A stretch of DNA of 44,159 nucleotides, from positions 1 to 44,159 of the forward strand of contig CACANZ010000004.1 in assembly GCA_902533965.1 (NCBI GenBank), read 5' to 3'. Numbering within the stretch: position 1 is the first letter of the stretch; each line of letters opens with the position of its first letter. The stretch comes from an uncultured Pelagibacteraceae bacterium. GTDB lineage: Bacteria > Pseudomonadota > Alphaproteobacteria > Pelagibacterales > AG-422-B15. Under the pieces are notes generated by a model, which was given only the letters and a program-made list of their open reading frames with translations, ran no database searches and was not told the origin of the DNA. Of the stretch, positions 10,419-17,823 are shown piece by piece. Made by a program: the position numbers and the translations under genes.

Positions 10419-11870
10419 ATGGAATACATTAATACTTCAGAAGATAAACTTCATGAAGAATGTGGTGTATTTGGTATATTTGGAAGTCCAGACGCTTCCG
10501 CACTTACTGCCTTAGGATTACATGCCTTACAACATCGTGGTCAAGAAGGTGCAGGAATTGTTTCATTTGATGGAGAAAAGTTTCACGGCGTTAGAAGGCC
10601 AGGACTTGTTGGGGATCACTTTAATAAACAAGAGGTGATTAATAGGTTGCAGGGTAGCAATGCAATTGGTCACGTTCGATATTCTACAACTGGTGACTCA
10701 ATTTTAAAAAATATTCAGCCCTTGTATGCAGATTTAATGTCAGGCGGCTTTGCATGTGCTCATAATGGAAATCTCACAAATGCTTCAGCTTTAAGAGAAA
10801 AACTTGTCAGTCGCGGATCAATTTTTCAATCTACATCTGATACTGAAACAATTTTGCAATTAGTAGCGCAGTCTGAGAGAAAGCAAATAGTTGATAAACT
10901 TATAGATGCTTTATTTCAAATCCATGGGGCCTATTCACTTGTTATTCTTACAAACAAAAAACTTATTGGTGTAAGAGATCCTTATGGAATAAGGCCTTTA
11001 GTTCTTGGTGACCTCAATGGGGCCCCAGTTCTAGCTTCAGAATCATGTGCTCTTGATATTATCGGTGCAAAATTTGTCAGAGAAATTGAAAATGGAGAAA
11101 TAATAATAATTTCAGAAAAAGGGATGGAAAGCATTAGACCTTTCCCAAAAGTTGCCGAAAGACCATGTATTTTTGAGAGAATCTATTTTTCTCGTCCTGA
11201 CAGTATGCTAGGAGGAAACACAGTTTATACTTATAGAAAAAATCTTGGAATAGAATTAGCAAAAGAACATTATGTTGATGCAGATACAGTTGTACCTGTT
11301 CCTGACTCAGGAGTTCCAGCCGCCCTTGGCTATGCACAGCAGTCAAATACGCCATTTGAACTAGGTATAATTAGAAATCACTATGTTGGAAGAACATTTA
11401 TCGAGCCATCCCAAAGTATCAGACAATTTGGTGTTAAGCTTAAACATAACGCTAACGTATCTTATATTAAAAATAAAAAAATTATTTTAATCGATGACTC
11501 TATTGTAAGGGGAACTACAGCAAAAAAAATAATTAAAATGATTTATGATGCAGGTGCGAAAGAAGTACATTTAGGTATAGCATGCCCTCCGATAAAGCAT
11601 CCTGATTTTTATGGTATAGATACTCCAGATTATAATGAACTTATTGCGTCAAAAAATAGTATTGAAGAGATTAGTAAGACTATTGGATCTAAATCATTAT
11701 TTTTCTTATCATTAGAGGGCACTTATAGAGCTATGGGCTATGAGAACAGAAATCCTGACCAACCTCAATTTACTGATCATTGTTTTACAGGCGAGTACCC
11801 CACAAGTTTAATTGATCGTGAAAAGGGGAATATATCAAAACAGTTTTCTCTTTTAACAGAAAAAAACTAA
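10419..11870 (+). CDS. purF: Amidophosphoribosyltransferase
   Basis: PurF catalyses the first committed step of purine synthesis, making 5-phosphoribosylamine from PRPP and glutamine. The 483-residue product has an N-terminal Ntn-type glutaminase domain whose nucleophile is the Cys of EECGVFGIFG (residue 15), implying removal of a short propeptide. A phosphoribosyltransferase domain carries the PRPP loop IILIDDSIVRGTT. Of the four positions that bind a 4Fe-4S cluster in the Bacillus enzyme, the one in RPCIFE is Cys and the last in DHCFTG is Cys. The Cys of the HPCFYGID motif is Asp here (HPDFYGID) and the first Cys of the CxxC is Thr, so a cluster of that type is unlikely. The gene converges with fabI and overlaps it by four bases at the stops (CTAA). 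Confidence 0.97.
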   Translation: MEYINTSEDKLHEECGVFGIFGSPDASALTALGLHALQHRGQEGAGIVSFDGEKFHGVRRPGLVGDHFNKQEVINRLQGSNAIGHVRYSTTGDSILKNIQPLYADLMSGGFACAHNGNLTNASALREKLVSRGSIFQSTSDTETILQLVAQSERKQIVDKLIDALFQIHGAYSLVILTNKKLIGVRDPYGIRPLVLGDLNGAPVLASESCALDIIGAKFVREIENGEIIIISEKGMESIRPFPKVAERPCIFERIYFSRPDSMLGGNTVYTYRKNLGIELAKEHYVDADTVVPVPDSGVPAALGYAQQSNTPFELGIIRNHYVGRTFIEPSQSIRQFGVKLKHNANVSYIKNKKIILIDDSIVRGTTAKKIIKMIYDAGAKEVHLGIACPPIKHPDFYGIDTPDYNELIASKNSIEEISKTIGSKSLFFLSLEGTYRAMGYENRNPDQPQFTDHCFTGEYPTSLIDREKGNISKQFSLLTEKN

Positions 11871-12646
11871 ATTTCTTTAGGAACACCTACAATATTATAG
11901 CCACAGTCAACGTAATGTGTCTCACCTGTTACGCCAGAAGACAAATCACTTAGTAAGTATAGGCCTGATTTTCCAACATCCTCTAAATCAATGTTTCTAT
12001 TCATTAAAGAATTTTTCTCAGACCACTTCATCATGTCTTTGCCACCAGAAATACCAGCCATAGCAAGTGTTTTCATTGGTCCTGCTGATAATGCATTGAC
12101 CCTAATGTTGGAAGGGCCGAGATCAGCAGCTAAATATCTTACACTGGACTCAAGAGCAGCTTTTGCAACACCCATTACGTTGTAGTTCCGAATATATTTT
12201 TGAGATCCATCATAGGTAAGTGTTAGAAGTGAACCACCATTTTTCATTAGTTTTTCAGCTTCGTGAGCTACCTCCGTAAAAGAAAAACATGAAATAAGCA
12301 TAGTATTTGAAAAGTTATTGCGTGATGTATTCAAATATTTTCCTTTTAATTCTTCTTTTTCAGAAAATGCTATTGAATGTAATACAAAGTCAATTTCGCC
12401 CCAATGATTTCCAATTTCATCAAATGATTTTTTTACTGATCCTTCTTTTAATACGTCACATTCGATTAAAAAATTACTTTTAATCGAATCTGCTAAAGGC
12501 TTCACTCTTCGATGTAAGGACTCTCCCTGATAAGTAAAACAAAGCTCAGCACCTTCATCAGATAATTTTTTTGAAATTCCCCAAGCAATGGAATGATCAT
12601 TAGCAACACCCATAACCACCCCTTTTTTTCCATGCAGTAAACTCAT
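11867..12646 (-). CDS. fabI: Enoyl-[acyl-carrier-protein] reductase (NADH), FabI type
   Basis: FabI reduces trans-2-enoyl-ACP in each fatty acid elongation cycle. The 259-residue product is a short-chain dehydrogenase fold with the FabI-type start [16 protein letters not shown]. The FabI catalytic set is intact: Tyr145, Tyr155 and Lys162 (in NYNVMGVAK), the last two forming the Y-x6-K arrangement. The C-terminal [14 protein letters not shown] also matches FabI. It is the last gene of the minus-strand group fabA-fabB-fabI, overlapping fabB by four bases, so it is probably translated from the same mRNA. This trio next to irr is a known alphaproteobacterial arrangement. Its 3' end overlaps the purF stop by four bases, leaving no space for a terminator. 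Confidence 0.97.
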   Translation of the reverse strand: MSLLHGKKGVVMGVANDHSIAWGISKKLSDEGAELCFTYQGESLHRRVKPLADSIKSNFLIECDVLKEGSVKKSFDEIGNHWGEIDFVLHSIAFSEKEELKGKYLNTSRNNFSNTMLISCFSFTEVAHEAEKLMKNGGSLLTLTYDGSQKYIRNYNVMGVAKAALESSVRYLAADLGPSNIRVNALSAGPMKTLAMAGISGGKDMMKWSEKNSLMNRNIDLEDVGKSGLYLLSDLSSGVTGETHYVDCGYNIVGVPKEI

Positions 12647-13854
12647 CCTTCAAACCTCTTAAATACTAATGATGCATTTGTACCGCCAAATCCAAAGCTA
12701 TTACTCATTGCGGTATCAATTTTTTCATCATGACGTGAAGTAAGTATATTCATTCCAACTGCTTCTTCATCCAACTCCTCAATATTAGCAGATTCTGAAA
12801 CAAAATTATTATTCATCATTAATAAAGTGTAAATTGACTCATGAACACCTGCTGCGCCTAAGGAATGTCCACTCAAAGATTTTGTAGAACTGATAAGAGG
12901 CAAATCATCTTTAAATACTCTTTTTATTGCTTTTAATTCAGCAATATCACCTACAGGTGTTGATGTTCCATGAGCATTAATGTAATCAATTTTTTCAATA
13001 TCTTTTTTTGCCATGATCATGCACCTTTCAGCACCTTCCCCTGATGGTTGAACCATGTCATGACCATCTGATGTAGCTCCATAACCGACTATTTCAGCGT
13101 ATATCTTAGCATTTCTCTTTACCGCTGTTTCTAAATCTTCCAAAACGACTACCCCACCTCCGCCGGCAATAACAAAACCATCACGATGTTTATCAAAAGC
13201 CCTTGAAGATTTTGAGGGTTGATCATTATATTTTGAGGATAAAGCAGGCATTGCATCAAAGAGCGCTGACAAAGTCCAATCTAATTCCTCACCTCCTCCA
13301 GCAAATATACGATCTTGTTTTCCCATTTGTATAATTTCATAAGCATTACCTATACAGTGGGCACTTGTAGAGCATGCTGAACTTATTGAATAATTTATAC
13401 CTTTAATTTTAAAATAAGTTGATAAAGTTGCAGAGTTGGTGCTGCACATGACTTTTGGAACACTTGTAGGACCAATTTTTTTCGGACCTTTTTCTCGAGT
13501 GATGTCAAACGCTCTCAGTAAGCTTTTGGTAGATGGTCCACCCGATCCCATAATTAAACCTGTCATATTATTCGATATTTCATCTTCATTAAGTCCGGAG
13601 TCCTCAATAGCCTCATTCATAGCAATATAATTATAGCTCGCTCCATCTCCCATAAATCTAAGAAACTTTCTTTCTATAGTTTCTTCTAAATTGAGATCTA
13701 TTTGGCCACTTACCTGGCTTCTAAAACCCATTTCTTTTTGTGATTGGTCAAAAGAAATACCGGACGAAGCACTGTATAATGATGATTTTACTTCATCCTT
13801 ATTATTTCCAAGCGATGATACGATTCCAAGGCCTGTAATTACAACTCTTCTCAT
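12643..13854 (-). CDS. fabB: 3-oxoacyl-[acyl-carrier-protein] synthase I (KAS I)
   Basis: FabB elongates acyl-ACP with malonyl-ACP and is needed for unsaturated fatty acids in the FabA/FabB pathway. The 403-residue thiolase-fold protein has the Cys-His-His triad of KAS enzymes: Cys161 in [10 protein letters not shown], His295 in [11 protein letters not shown], and His330 in [15 protein letters not shown] with the conserved Lys325. The N-terminus [16 protein letters not shown] is typical of FabB, and its position directly after fabA favours FabB over FabF. The start codon overlaps the fabA stop as TAATG, and its end overlaps fabI by four bases. Together these make a coupled three-gene operon for unsaturated fatty acid synthesis. 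Confidence 0.97.
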   Translation of the reverse strand: MRRVVITGLGIVSSLGNNKDEVKSSLYSASSGISFDQSQKEMGFRSQVSGQIDLNLEETIERKFLRFMGDGASYNYIAMNEAIEDSGLNEDEISNNMTGLIMGSGGPSTKSLLRAFDITREKGPKKIGPTSVPKVMCSTNSATLSTYFKIKGINYSISSACSTSAHCIGNAYEIIQMGKQDRIFAGGGEELDWTLSALFDAMPALSSKYNDQPSKSSRAFDKHRDGFVIAGGGGVVVLEDLETAVKRNAKIYAEIVGYGATSDGHDMVQPSGEGAERCMIMAKKDIEKIDYINAHGTSTPVGDIAELKAIKRVFKDDLPLISSTKSLSGHSLGAAGVHESIYTLLMMNNNFVSESANIEELDEEAVGMNILTSRHDEKIDTAMSNSFGFGGTNASLVFKRFEG

Positions 13855-14354
13855 TATTTAATCAGTCCTACCTTTAATCCTTCGGCAGAATATATTTGCT
13901 TACCATCTACTTCTACCACTCCATCACCTACTCCTACAATAACACCTCTTTTTATTATTTTTTTCATTTCAATTTTATATTCAACCAATTTTGAGTCCTT
14001 TAAAATTTCACCACCAAATTTTACATTACCTGAACCTAGTGCCCTTCCGCGTCCAGGTTCACCAATCCATCCCAAATAGAACCCAACTAATTGCCACATT
14101 GCATCCAAGCCTAGACATCCTGGCATCACAGGATCCATTTCAAAATGACAATCAAAAAACCATAAGTCTGGTGTGACGTCCAATTGAGCAACAATTTCAC
14201 CTTTACCGAATTTACCACCACTATCAGTAATTTTTGTTATTCTATCAAACATTAACATTGGCGGAAGTGGAAGCCGTGCATTTCCAATACCAAACATTGT
14301 GCCGTGAGCGCAATCTAAAAGATCTTCTTTTGTAAAGCTTGATTTTTTTTCCAC
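13854..14354 (-). CDS. fabA: 3-hydroxydecanoyl-[acyl-carrier-protein] dehydratase/isomerase
   Basis: FabA dehydrates 3-hydroxydecanoyl-ACP and isomerises the product to the cis-3 form, the branch point to unsaturated fatty acids. The 166-residue hot-dog-fold protein shows the catalytic His70 in [15 protein letters not shown] and Asp84 in [10 protein letters not shown], as in characterised FabA. The start is GTG at 14354; no ATG or clear ribosome-binding site lies nearby, so the exact start is tentative. It heads the fabA-fabB-fabI operon and is divergent from the irr-like gene across a 91-base gap holding a 10-bp inverted repeat (14396-14425). That repeat could be an operator for either gene. 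Confidence 0.96.
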   Translation of the reverse strand: MEKKSSFTKEDLLDCAHGTMFGIGNARLPLPPMLMFDRITKITDSGGKFGKGEIVAQLDVTPDLWFFDCHFEMDPVMPGCLGLDAMWQLVGFYLGWIGEPGRGRALGSGNVKFGGEILKDSKLVEYKIEMKKIIKRGVIVGVGDGVVEVDGKQIYSAEGLKVGLIK

Positions 14355-14395
14355 AAGGTTTAACTATCTTATTGTTTTATATGAAGTTTATAAGA

Positions 14396-14425
14396 TTAAT
14401 GTATTATTATTGTAAAATACATTAA
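14396..14425. promoter_or_regulatory. Inverted repeat in the fabA/irr divergent promoter region
   Basis: TTAATGTATT (14396-14405) and AATACATTAA (14416-14425) form perfect 10-base arms around a 10-base spacer, between the divergent fabA and irr starts. The 20-base centre-to-centre spacing puts both half-sites on one face of the helix, as expected for a dimeric regulator. It does not resemble the Irr box found downstream of irr. The assignment as an operator is inference. Confidence 0.4.
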
Positions 14426-14445
14426 ATTTTAATAAAAATAAATTT

Positions 14446-14838
14446 ATGATAGATATCAAGCATTTTTTGAGACAAAACTCGCTAAGACCAACTAAGCAAA
14501 GAGTGATTATAGCAAATTACTTATTTGACGGTGTAAACAAGCATGTAACAGCTGAAACTCTATCAAATAAACTTTTGAAGATGAAAGCAGGGATATCTCT
14601 TGCAACAATTTATAATACCCTTCATGACTTTTACGAAAAAGGTCTTTTAAAAAAATTAATGATTAATTCTGAACGTATTTATTTTGATACTAACACTGAG
14701 CATCATCACCACTTTTATTCTAAAAAGGATCAAAAATTGATTGATATAAATGTAGATATGAAAGTAAGTGGCCTCCCAAAGCCTCCAAAAAATAAAAAAA
14801 TTAAGAAGATAGAAGTTCTAGTTCACTTAGATAATTAA
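14446..14838 (+). CDS. irr: Irr-like Fur-family iron response regulator
   Basis: A 130-residue Fur-superfamily protein. It has a winged-helix domain (about 10-80, with the LRPTKQRVIIANYLF and SLATIYNTLHDFYEKGL motifs typical of the family) and a short dimerisation domain opened by four His residues at 86-89. That cluster matches the HxH haem-binding motif of alphaproteobacterial Irr, which senses haem and so iron status. The protein has no cysteine at all, so it lacks both the CxxC zinc sites of PerR/Fur and the N-terminal Cys-containing haem motif of the rhizobial Irr that is degraded on haem binding. Location next to fabA-fabB-fabI is also typical of irr. A consensus Irr box lies 24 bases downstream, before the rubrerythrin gene. 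PerR is the main alternative, but the missing cysteines and the gene order argue for Irr. Confidence 0.85.
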   Translation: MIDIKHFLRQNSLRPTKQRVIIANYLFDGVNKHVTAETLSNKLLKMKAGISLATIYNTLHDFYEKGLLKKLMINSERIYFDTNTEHHHHFYSKKDQKLIDINVDMKVSGLPKPPKNKKIKKIEVLVHLDN

Positions 14839-14855
14839 TTGATAATAATTCTCAA
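14839..14855. promoter_or_regulatory. Possible second iron-regulator site (TGA-N9-TCA / Fur-box-like)
   Basis: TTGATAATAATTCTCAA is an imperfect 17-base palindrome starting right after the irr stop codon. It contains TGA-N9-TCA (14840-14854), the spacing described for RirA-type iron boxes. Read as 14841-14859 it also matches the classical 19-base Fur consensus at 15 positions. No RirA or Fur gene is in the window, so which protein binds is unknown. AT-richness raises the chance of a fortuitous match. Confidence 0.4.
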
Positions 14856-14862
14856 TATCAGT

Positions 14863-14877
14863 TTAGAACGATTCTAA
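14863..14877. promoter_or_regulatory. Irr box (iron control element) upstream of rubrerythrin
   Basis: TTAGAA-CGA-TTCTAA is a perfect inverted repeat with a 3-base spacer, preceded by one more T (TTTAGAA). This is the layout of the Irr-box/ICE motif known from rhizobial and other alphaproteobacterial Irr targets. It lies 4 bases upstream of a TTGACT -35 candidate and 58 bases before the rubrerythrin start, right beside the irr-like gene. The site therefore probably places rubrerythrin under Irr control. Confidence 0.75.
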
Positions 14878-14881
14878 TGTA

Positions 14882-14909
14882 TTGACTTTTTTTAAATCAA
14901 TTATATCTT
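14882..14909 (+). promoter_or_regulatory. Predicted rubrerythrin promoter
   Basis: TTGACT (14882-14887) and TATCTT (14904-14909) are separated by 16 bases and precede an AAGGAGAG ribosome-binding site at about 14924-14931. The -35 is strong and the -10 moderate. The adjacent Irr box ends 4 bases upstream of the -35, a position compatible with either blocking or aiding polymerase. Confidence 0.45.
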
Positions 14910-14935
14910 TGTACTAACTTATTAAGGAGAGACAA

Positions 14936-15355
14936 ATGACTGAATTAAAAGATAGTAAAACTTTGGATAACCTAAAAGCAGCATTTGCAGGTGAGAGCCA
15001 AGCAAATAGAAGATATTTATACTTTGCACAAAAAGCAGATGTTGAAGGCCACAATGATGTAGCTGCTGTATTTAGATCAACTGCAGAAGGTGAAACAGGA
15101 CACGCTCATGGACATTTAGAGTTTATGGAAGAAGTAGGTGATCCTGCAACAGGAGAACCAATTGGTTCAACAGAGGATAATCTAAAAGCTGCTATAGCTG
15201 GAGAAACTCATGAGTATACAGATATGTATCCAGGCATGGCAAAGACTGCAAGAGAAGAGGGTTTTGACGAAATAGCTGATTGGTTCGAAACATTGGCTAA
15301 AGCTGAAAAGTCTCACGCAGGCAAATTCCAAAAAACATTAGACTCAATTGATTAA
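14936..15355 (+). CDS. Rubrerythrin-like diiron protein without rubredoxin domain
   Basis: Rubrerythrins are ferritin-like diiron proteins, many of which reduce hydrogen peroxide. The 139-residue product is a four-helix bundle with the expected ligand pattern: Glu20 ([12 protein letters not shown]), Glu53-x2-His56 (EGETGH), Glu90/Glu93 (AIAGETHEY) and Glu124-x2-His127 (KAEKSH). The C-terminal rubredoxin domain with its CxxC pairs is absent, so electrons must come from a separate partner. The strong AAGGAGAG ribosome-binding site is unusual for this window and suggests high expression. An Irr box and promoter lie directly upstream and an intrinsic terminator directly downstream. It is followed by a 4Fe-4S/CCG protein and a DUF3501 protein, a neighbourhood recurring in proteobacteria, so these may be redox partners (inference). 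Confidence 0.93.
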   Translation: MTELKDSKTLDNLKAAFAGESQANRRYLYFAQKADVEGHNDVAAVFRSTAEGETGHAHGHLEFMEEVGDPATGEPIGSTEDNLKAAIAGETHEYTDMYPGMAKTAREEGFDEIADWFETLAKAEKSHAGKFQKTLDSID

Positions 15356-15360
15356 TTAAA

Positions 15361-15385
15361 AAGGGGCTTAAATAGCCCCTTTTTT
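15361..15385 (+). terminator. Intrinsic terminator after rubrerythrin
   Basis: AAGGGGC (15361-15367) pairs perfectly with GCCCCTT (15375-15381) around a 7-base loop, and the 3' side continues as a T-run to 15385. This is the clearest intrinsic terminator in the window. The next gene starts only 5 bases after the T-run, so its expression must depend on readthrough or on an unrecognised promoter. Confidence 0.88.
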
Positions 15386-15390
15386 CTATC

Positions 15391-16731
15391 ATGGATATAA
15401 AAAAAGAAGGCAGTTTAGCTGCACCTACACGTGATATTGTAGATTGGAACTCAGATGAATATCTAAATGAAAAAGCTTTAGATGCTGAGATGCGTCGACA
15501 GTTTGAAGTTTGTCATAGTTGCCGACGGTGCTTTAATCTCTGCGATAGTTTTCCAACATTATTTGATTTTATTGACGACTCGCCAAATGAGTCAGTTGAT
15601 GATTTAACAAAAAAACATTTCGAAGATGTTACAGATAAATGCACATTATGTGATATGTGTTTTATGACTAAATGTCCTTACGTACCACCCCATGAATTTA
15701 ATATCGATTTTCCTCATCTGATGCTCAGATATAGAACTTATCAAGAAAAACAAAAAAAATTATCTAAAATTCCAAAAGAACTTGCAAAGATAGATCGAAA
15801 TGCGAGTCTCGCAAGACTGTCGCCCAGTATAGCTAATTGGTCATCTGATAAAAAAAATAAATTAACAAGAAGTCCTTTGGAACTTATGACAGGTATAGAT
15901 AAAGATGCTGAATTACCTAAGTTCGAAAAAAAGTCATTTCATGATAACTTTAAAAATATTTCTAATAAGCTAAATAAAAATGCTCCAGCTTATGGAAGAA
16001 AGGTCGCAATTTATTCAACATGTTATGTTAACCATAATAATTCAAAAGTAGGAGTAGCAGCTAATAATGTTTTAAATTTTAATGGTGTGGACACAATATC
16101 AACGTACCCAGGTTGTTGTGGAATGCCACATTTAGAGCAAGCGCAGCATGAAAAAGTAAAAATTCAATCAGAAAATATCTCAGAAGAATTATGTAAACTT
16201 ATCGATCAAGGTTATGACATAGTAACTCTCACAGCCAGTTGTGGTTTAATGTTAAAATTTGAATGGCCATTAATTAATCCAGAAAATAAAAATGTTAAAC
16301 GACTATCAAAGCATGTTTTTGACATTGATGAATATATTGTTGATATAGCTAAAAAAGAAGGACTTGTTGATGGTTTACAATCTTTTGATGATGGAATTAC
16401 TGTTCACAACGCCTGCCATGCTCGGGCACAAAATATGGGCAATAAAGCGCTAGAAATGTTGAAAAAAATTCCCGAAACCAAAGTAGATGTCGTTGAAAAG
16501 TGCGCTGGACATGGAGGAACTTTTGGGGTTATGAAAAAAACAAGAAAGTCGGCAATTAAATACGGCAGGGCGACTGCTCGTCAAATCCGAAACAAAAAAA
16601 ACAAGTATATGGTCTCGGACTGCCCTCTTGCTTGTAAGCATTTAAATGAATTTTTAAATGAAGATAAAGATACAAAATATATATCAATGCATCCAATAGA
16701 AGTTATAGCAAAATCCTATAATTTAACTTGA
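15391..16731 (+). CDS. Double 4Fe-4S ferredoxin / CCG-domain oxidoreductase subunit (GlpC/HdrD-like)
   Basis: A 446-residue soluble Fe-S protein. Two 4Fe-4S motifs lie near the N-terminus: Cys41, 44, 47, 51 and Cys84, 87, 90, 95 (CHSCRRCFNLC and CTLCDMCFMTKC). Two cysteine-rich CCG-type domains follow, with Cys211, the Cys242-Cys243 pair (YPGCCGMP) and Cys284 in the first. The second has Cys342, Cys371 and Cys411; there the CCG motif is changed to CAG (KCAGHGG). The architecture matches GlpC and heterodisulfide-reductase subunits, which pass electrons between quinones or flavoproteins and a partner. The true substrate is unknown. Neighbours are rubrerythrin upstream and DUF3501 downstream, suggesting an electron-transfer role for peroxide reduction (inference). 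The ATG at 15391 abuts the upstream terminator and has no Shine-Dalgarno sequence. Confidence 0.85.
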   Translation: MDIKKEGSLAAPTRDIVDWNSDEYLNEKALDAEMRRQFEVCHSCRRCFNLCDSFPTLFDFIDDSPNESVDDLTKKHFEDVTDKCTLCDMCFMTKCPYVPPHEFNIDFPHLMLRYRTYQEKQKKLSKIPKELAKIDRNASLARLSPSIANWSSDKKNKLTRSPLELMTGIDKDAELPKFEKKSFHDNFKNISNKLNKNAPAYGRKVAIYSTCYVNHNNSKVGVAANNVLNFNGVDTISTYPGCCGMPHLEQAQHEKVKIQSENISEELCKLIDQGYDIVTLTASCGLMLKFEWPLINPENKNVKRLSKHVFDIDEYIVDIAKKEGLVDGLQSFDDGITVHNACHARAQNMGNKALEMLKKIPETKVDVVEKCAGHGGTFGVMKKTRKSAIKYGRATARQIRNKKNKYMVSDCPLACKHLNEFLNEDKDTKYISMHPIEVIAKSYNLT

Positions 16732-16761
16732 TATTTAATTATTAATTATTAGGTAAGTGAT

Positions 16762-17355
16762 ATGCCAATCGAACAAAAAAAAATCGACTCGTCAGATTTA
16801 TTAGACTTAACTACTTATTCAAAAGAGCGTAAGGCAATTCGAAAAGAAGTTGTTGCAATGAAAAAAAATAGACGAGTAGAGTTAGGACCACATTCTACTT
16901 TCTACTTTGAAAATTTTTTTACAATGAAGGCTCAGATACAGGAAATGCTTTATATTGAAAAAGGTGGCGATGAACAATTAAGAGATGAATTAGAGGCGTA
17001 TAATCCCCTAATACCAAATGGTTCAGAATTAGTTGCTACATTCATGTTTGAAATAGATAATCCATTAACTAGAAAAAAAGTTTTGTCCTCTTTAGGTAAT
17101 GTAGAAAATAAGACATATATAAAGGTAAATGGAAATAAAATTTTTGCTGTACCTGAAAATGACGTAGATCGTACAGACAACTCAGGAAAAACATCATCAG
17201 TTCATTTTCTGCATTTTAAGTTTGAGGATCATCATGTTAGAGATTTTAAAGATATGGATTGCACTGTTGAGATTGGAACTGACCACGAACAATATCCACA
17301 CATTTCAGTACTTACTAATGAGGTAAAGACTGCACTCATAAAAGATTTTGATTAA
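16762..17355 (+). CDS. DUF3501 family protein of unknown function
   Basis: A 197-residue soluble protein with no recognised catalytic motif. The segment from residues 20 to 66 (SKERKAIRKEVVAMKKNRRV, then LGPHSTFYFEN and IQEMLYIEKGG) is the characteristic conserved block of the DUF3501 family. The family is found beside rubrerythrin and CCG-type Fe-S proteins, exactly as here. No membrane helix, signal peptide or cysteine pair is seen, so it is unlikely to bind an Fe-S cluster itself. A modest AGGT ribosome-binding element lies 7 bases before the ATG. The gap to the upstream Fe-S gene is 30 bases, consistent with one operon. The stop overlaps that of the convergent dut gene by four bases. The biochemical role is unknown. 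Confidence 0.8.
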   Translation: MPIEQKKIDSSDLLDLTTYSKERKAIRKEVVAMKKNRRVELGPHSTFYFENFFTMKAQIQEMLYIEKGGDEQLRDELEAYNPLIPNGSELVATFMFEIDNPLTRKKVLSSLGNVENKTYIKVNGNKIFAVPENDVDRTDNSGKTSSVHFLHFKFEDHHVRDFKDMDCTVEIGTDHEQYPHISVLTNEVKTALIKDFD

Positions 17356-17813
17356 TCTTTTCCAGTAGACCCAAATCCTCCATCACCTCTTTTTGTTTGA
17401 TCAAGATCTTGAACTTTTTTAAACGTTACTTGTATAGCATTTGTGAAGACCATTTGAGCAATTCTATCTTTTGGATTAACAGTAAATTCATCTTTGCTTA
17501 AATTTATTAATACAACTTTAATTTCACCTCTATAATCACTGTCTATTGTTCCAGGAGTGTTTAATATTGTTATACCATGTTTAAATGCTAAACCAGATCT
17601 TGGCCGAATCTGAGCCTCCAAACCTTTTGGCATTGCAATTGAAATTCCACATGGAATAATTTCTCTTTCCCATGGACGAATTTTAACTGAATTTTCAATG
17701 GATGCACTTAAGTCAACTCCAGCAGCCTCATCAGTCTGATAAGAAGGAACATCAAAATCCTTAAGCTTTGAAATTTTTTTTATATGTACTTCTGAGAAAG
17801 GTAGATTAGCCAA
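17352..17813 (-). CDS. dut: Deoxyuridine 5'-triphosphate nucleotidohydrolase (dUTPase)
   Basis: dUTPase hydrolyses dUTP to dUMP, keeping uracil out of DNA and feeding dTMP synthesis. The 153-residue product is a trimeric-type dUTPase with all five motifs: AGVDLSA (motif 1), RPRSGLA (motif 2), the catalytic Asp in GTIDSDYRGE (motif 3), KDRIAQMVF (motif 4) and the P-loop-like GDGGFGSTG (motif 5). The start appears to be TTG at 17813, because no ATG or GTG occurs between it and the coaBC stop 10 bases upstream. It ends the minus-strand group ubiE-ubiB-coaBC-dut, an order shared by many alphaproteobacteria. Its stop overlaps that of the convergent DUF3501 gene (TTAA). Confidence 0.96.
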   Translation of the reverse strand: MANLPFSEVHIKKISKLKDFDVPSYQTDEAAGVDLSASIENSVKIRPWEREIIPCGISIAMPKGLEAQIRPRSGLAFKHGITILNTPGTIDSDYRGEIKVVLINLSKDEFTVNPKDRIAQMVFTNAIQVTFKKVQDLDQTKRGDGGFGSTGKD

Positions 17814-17823
17814 ATCAATAATA

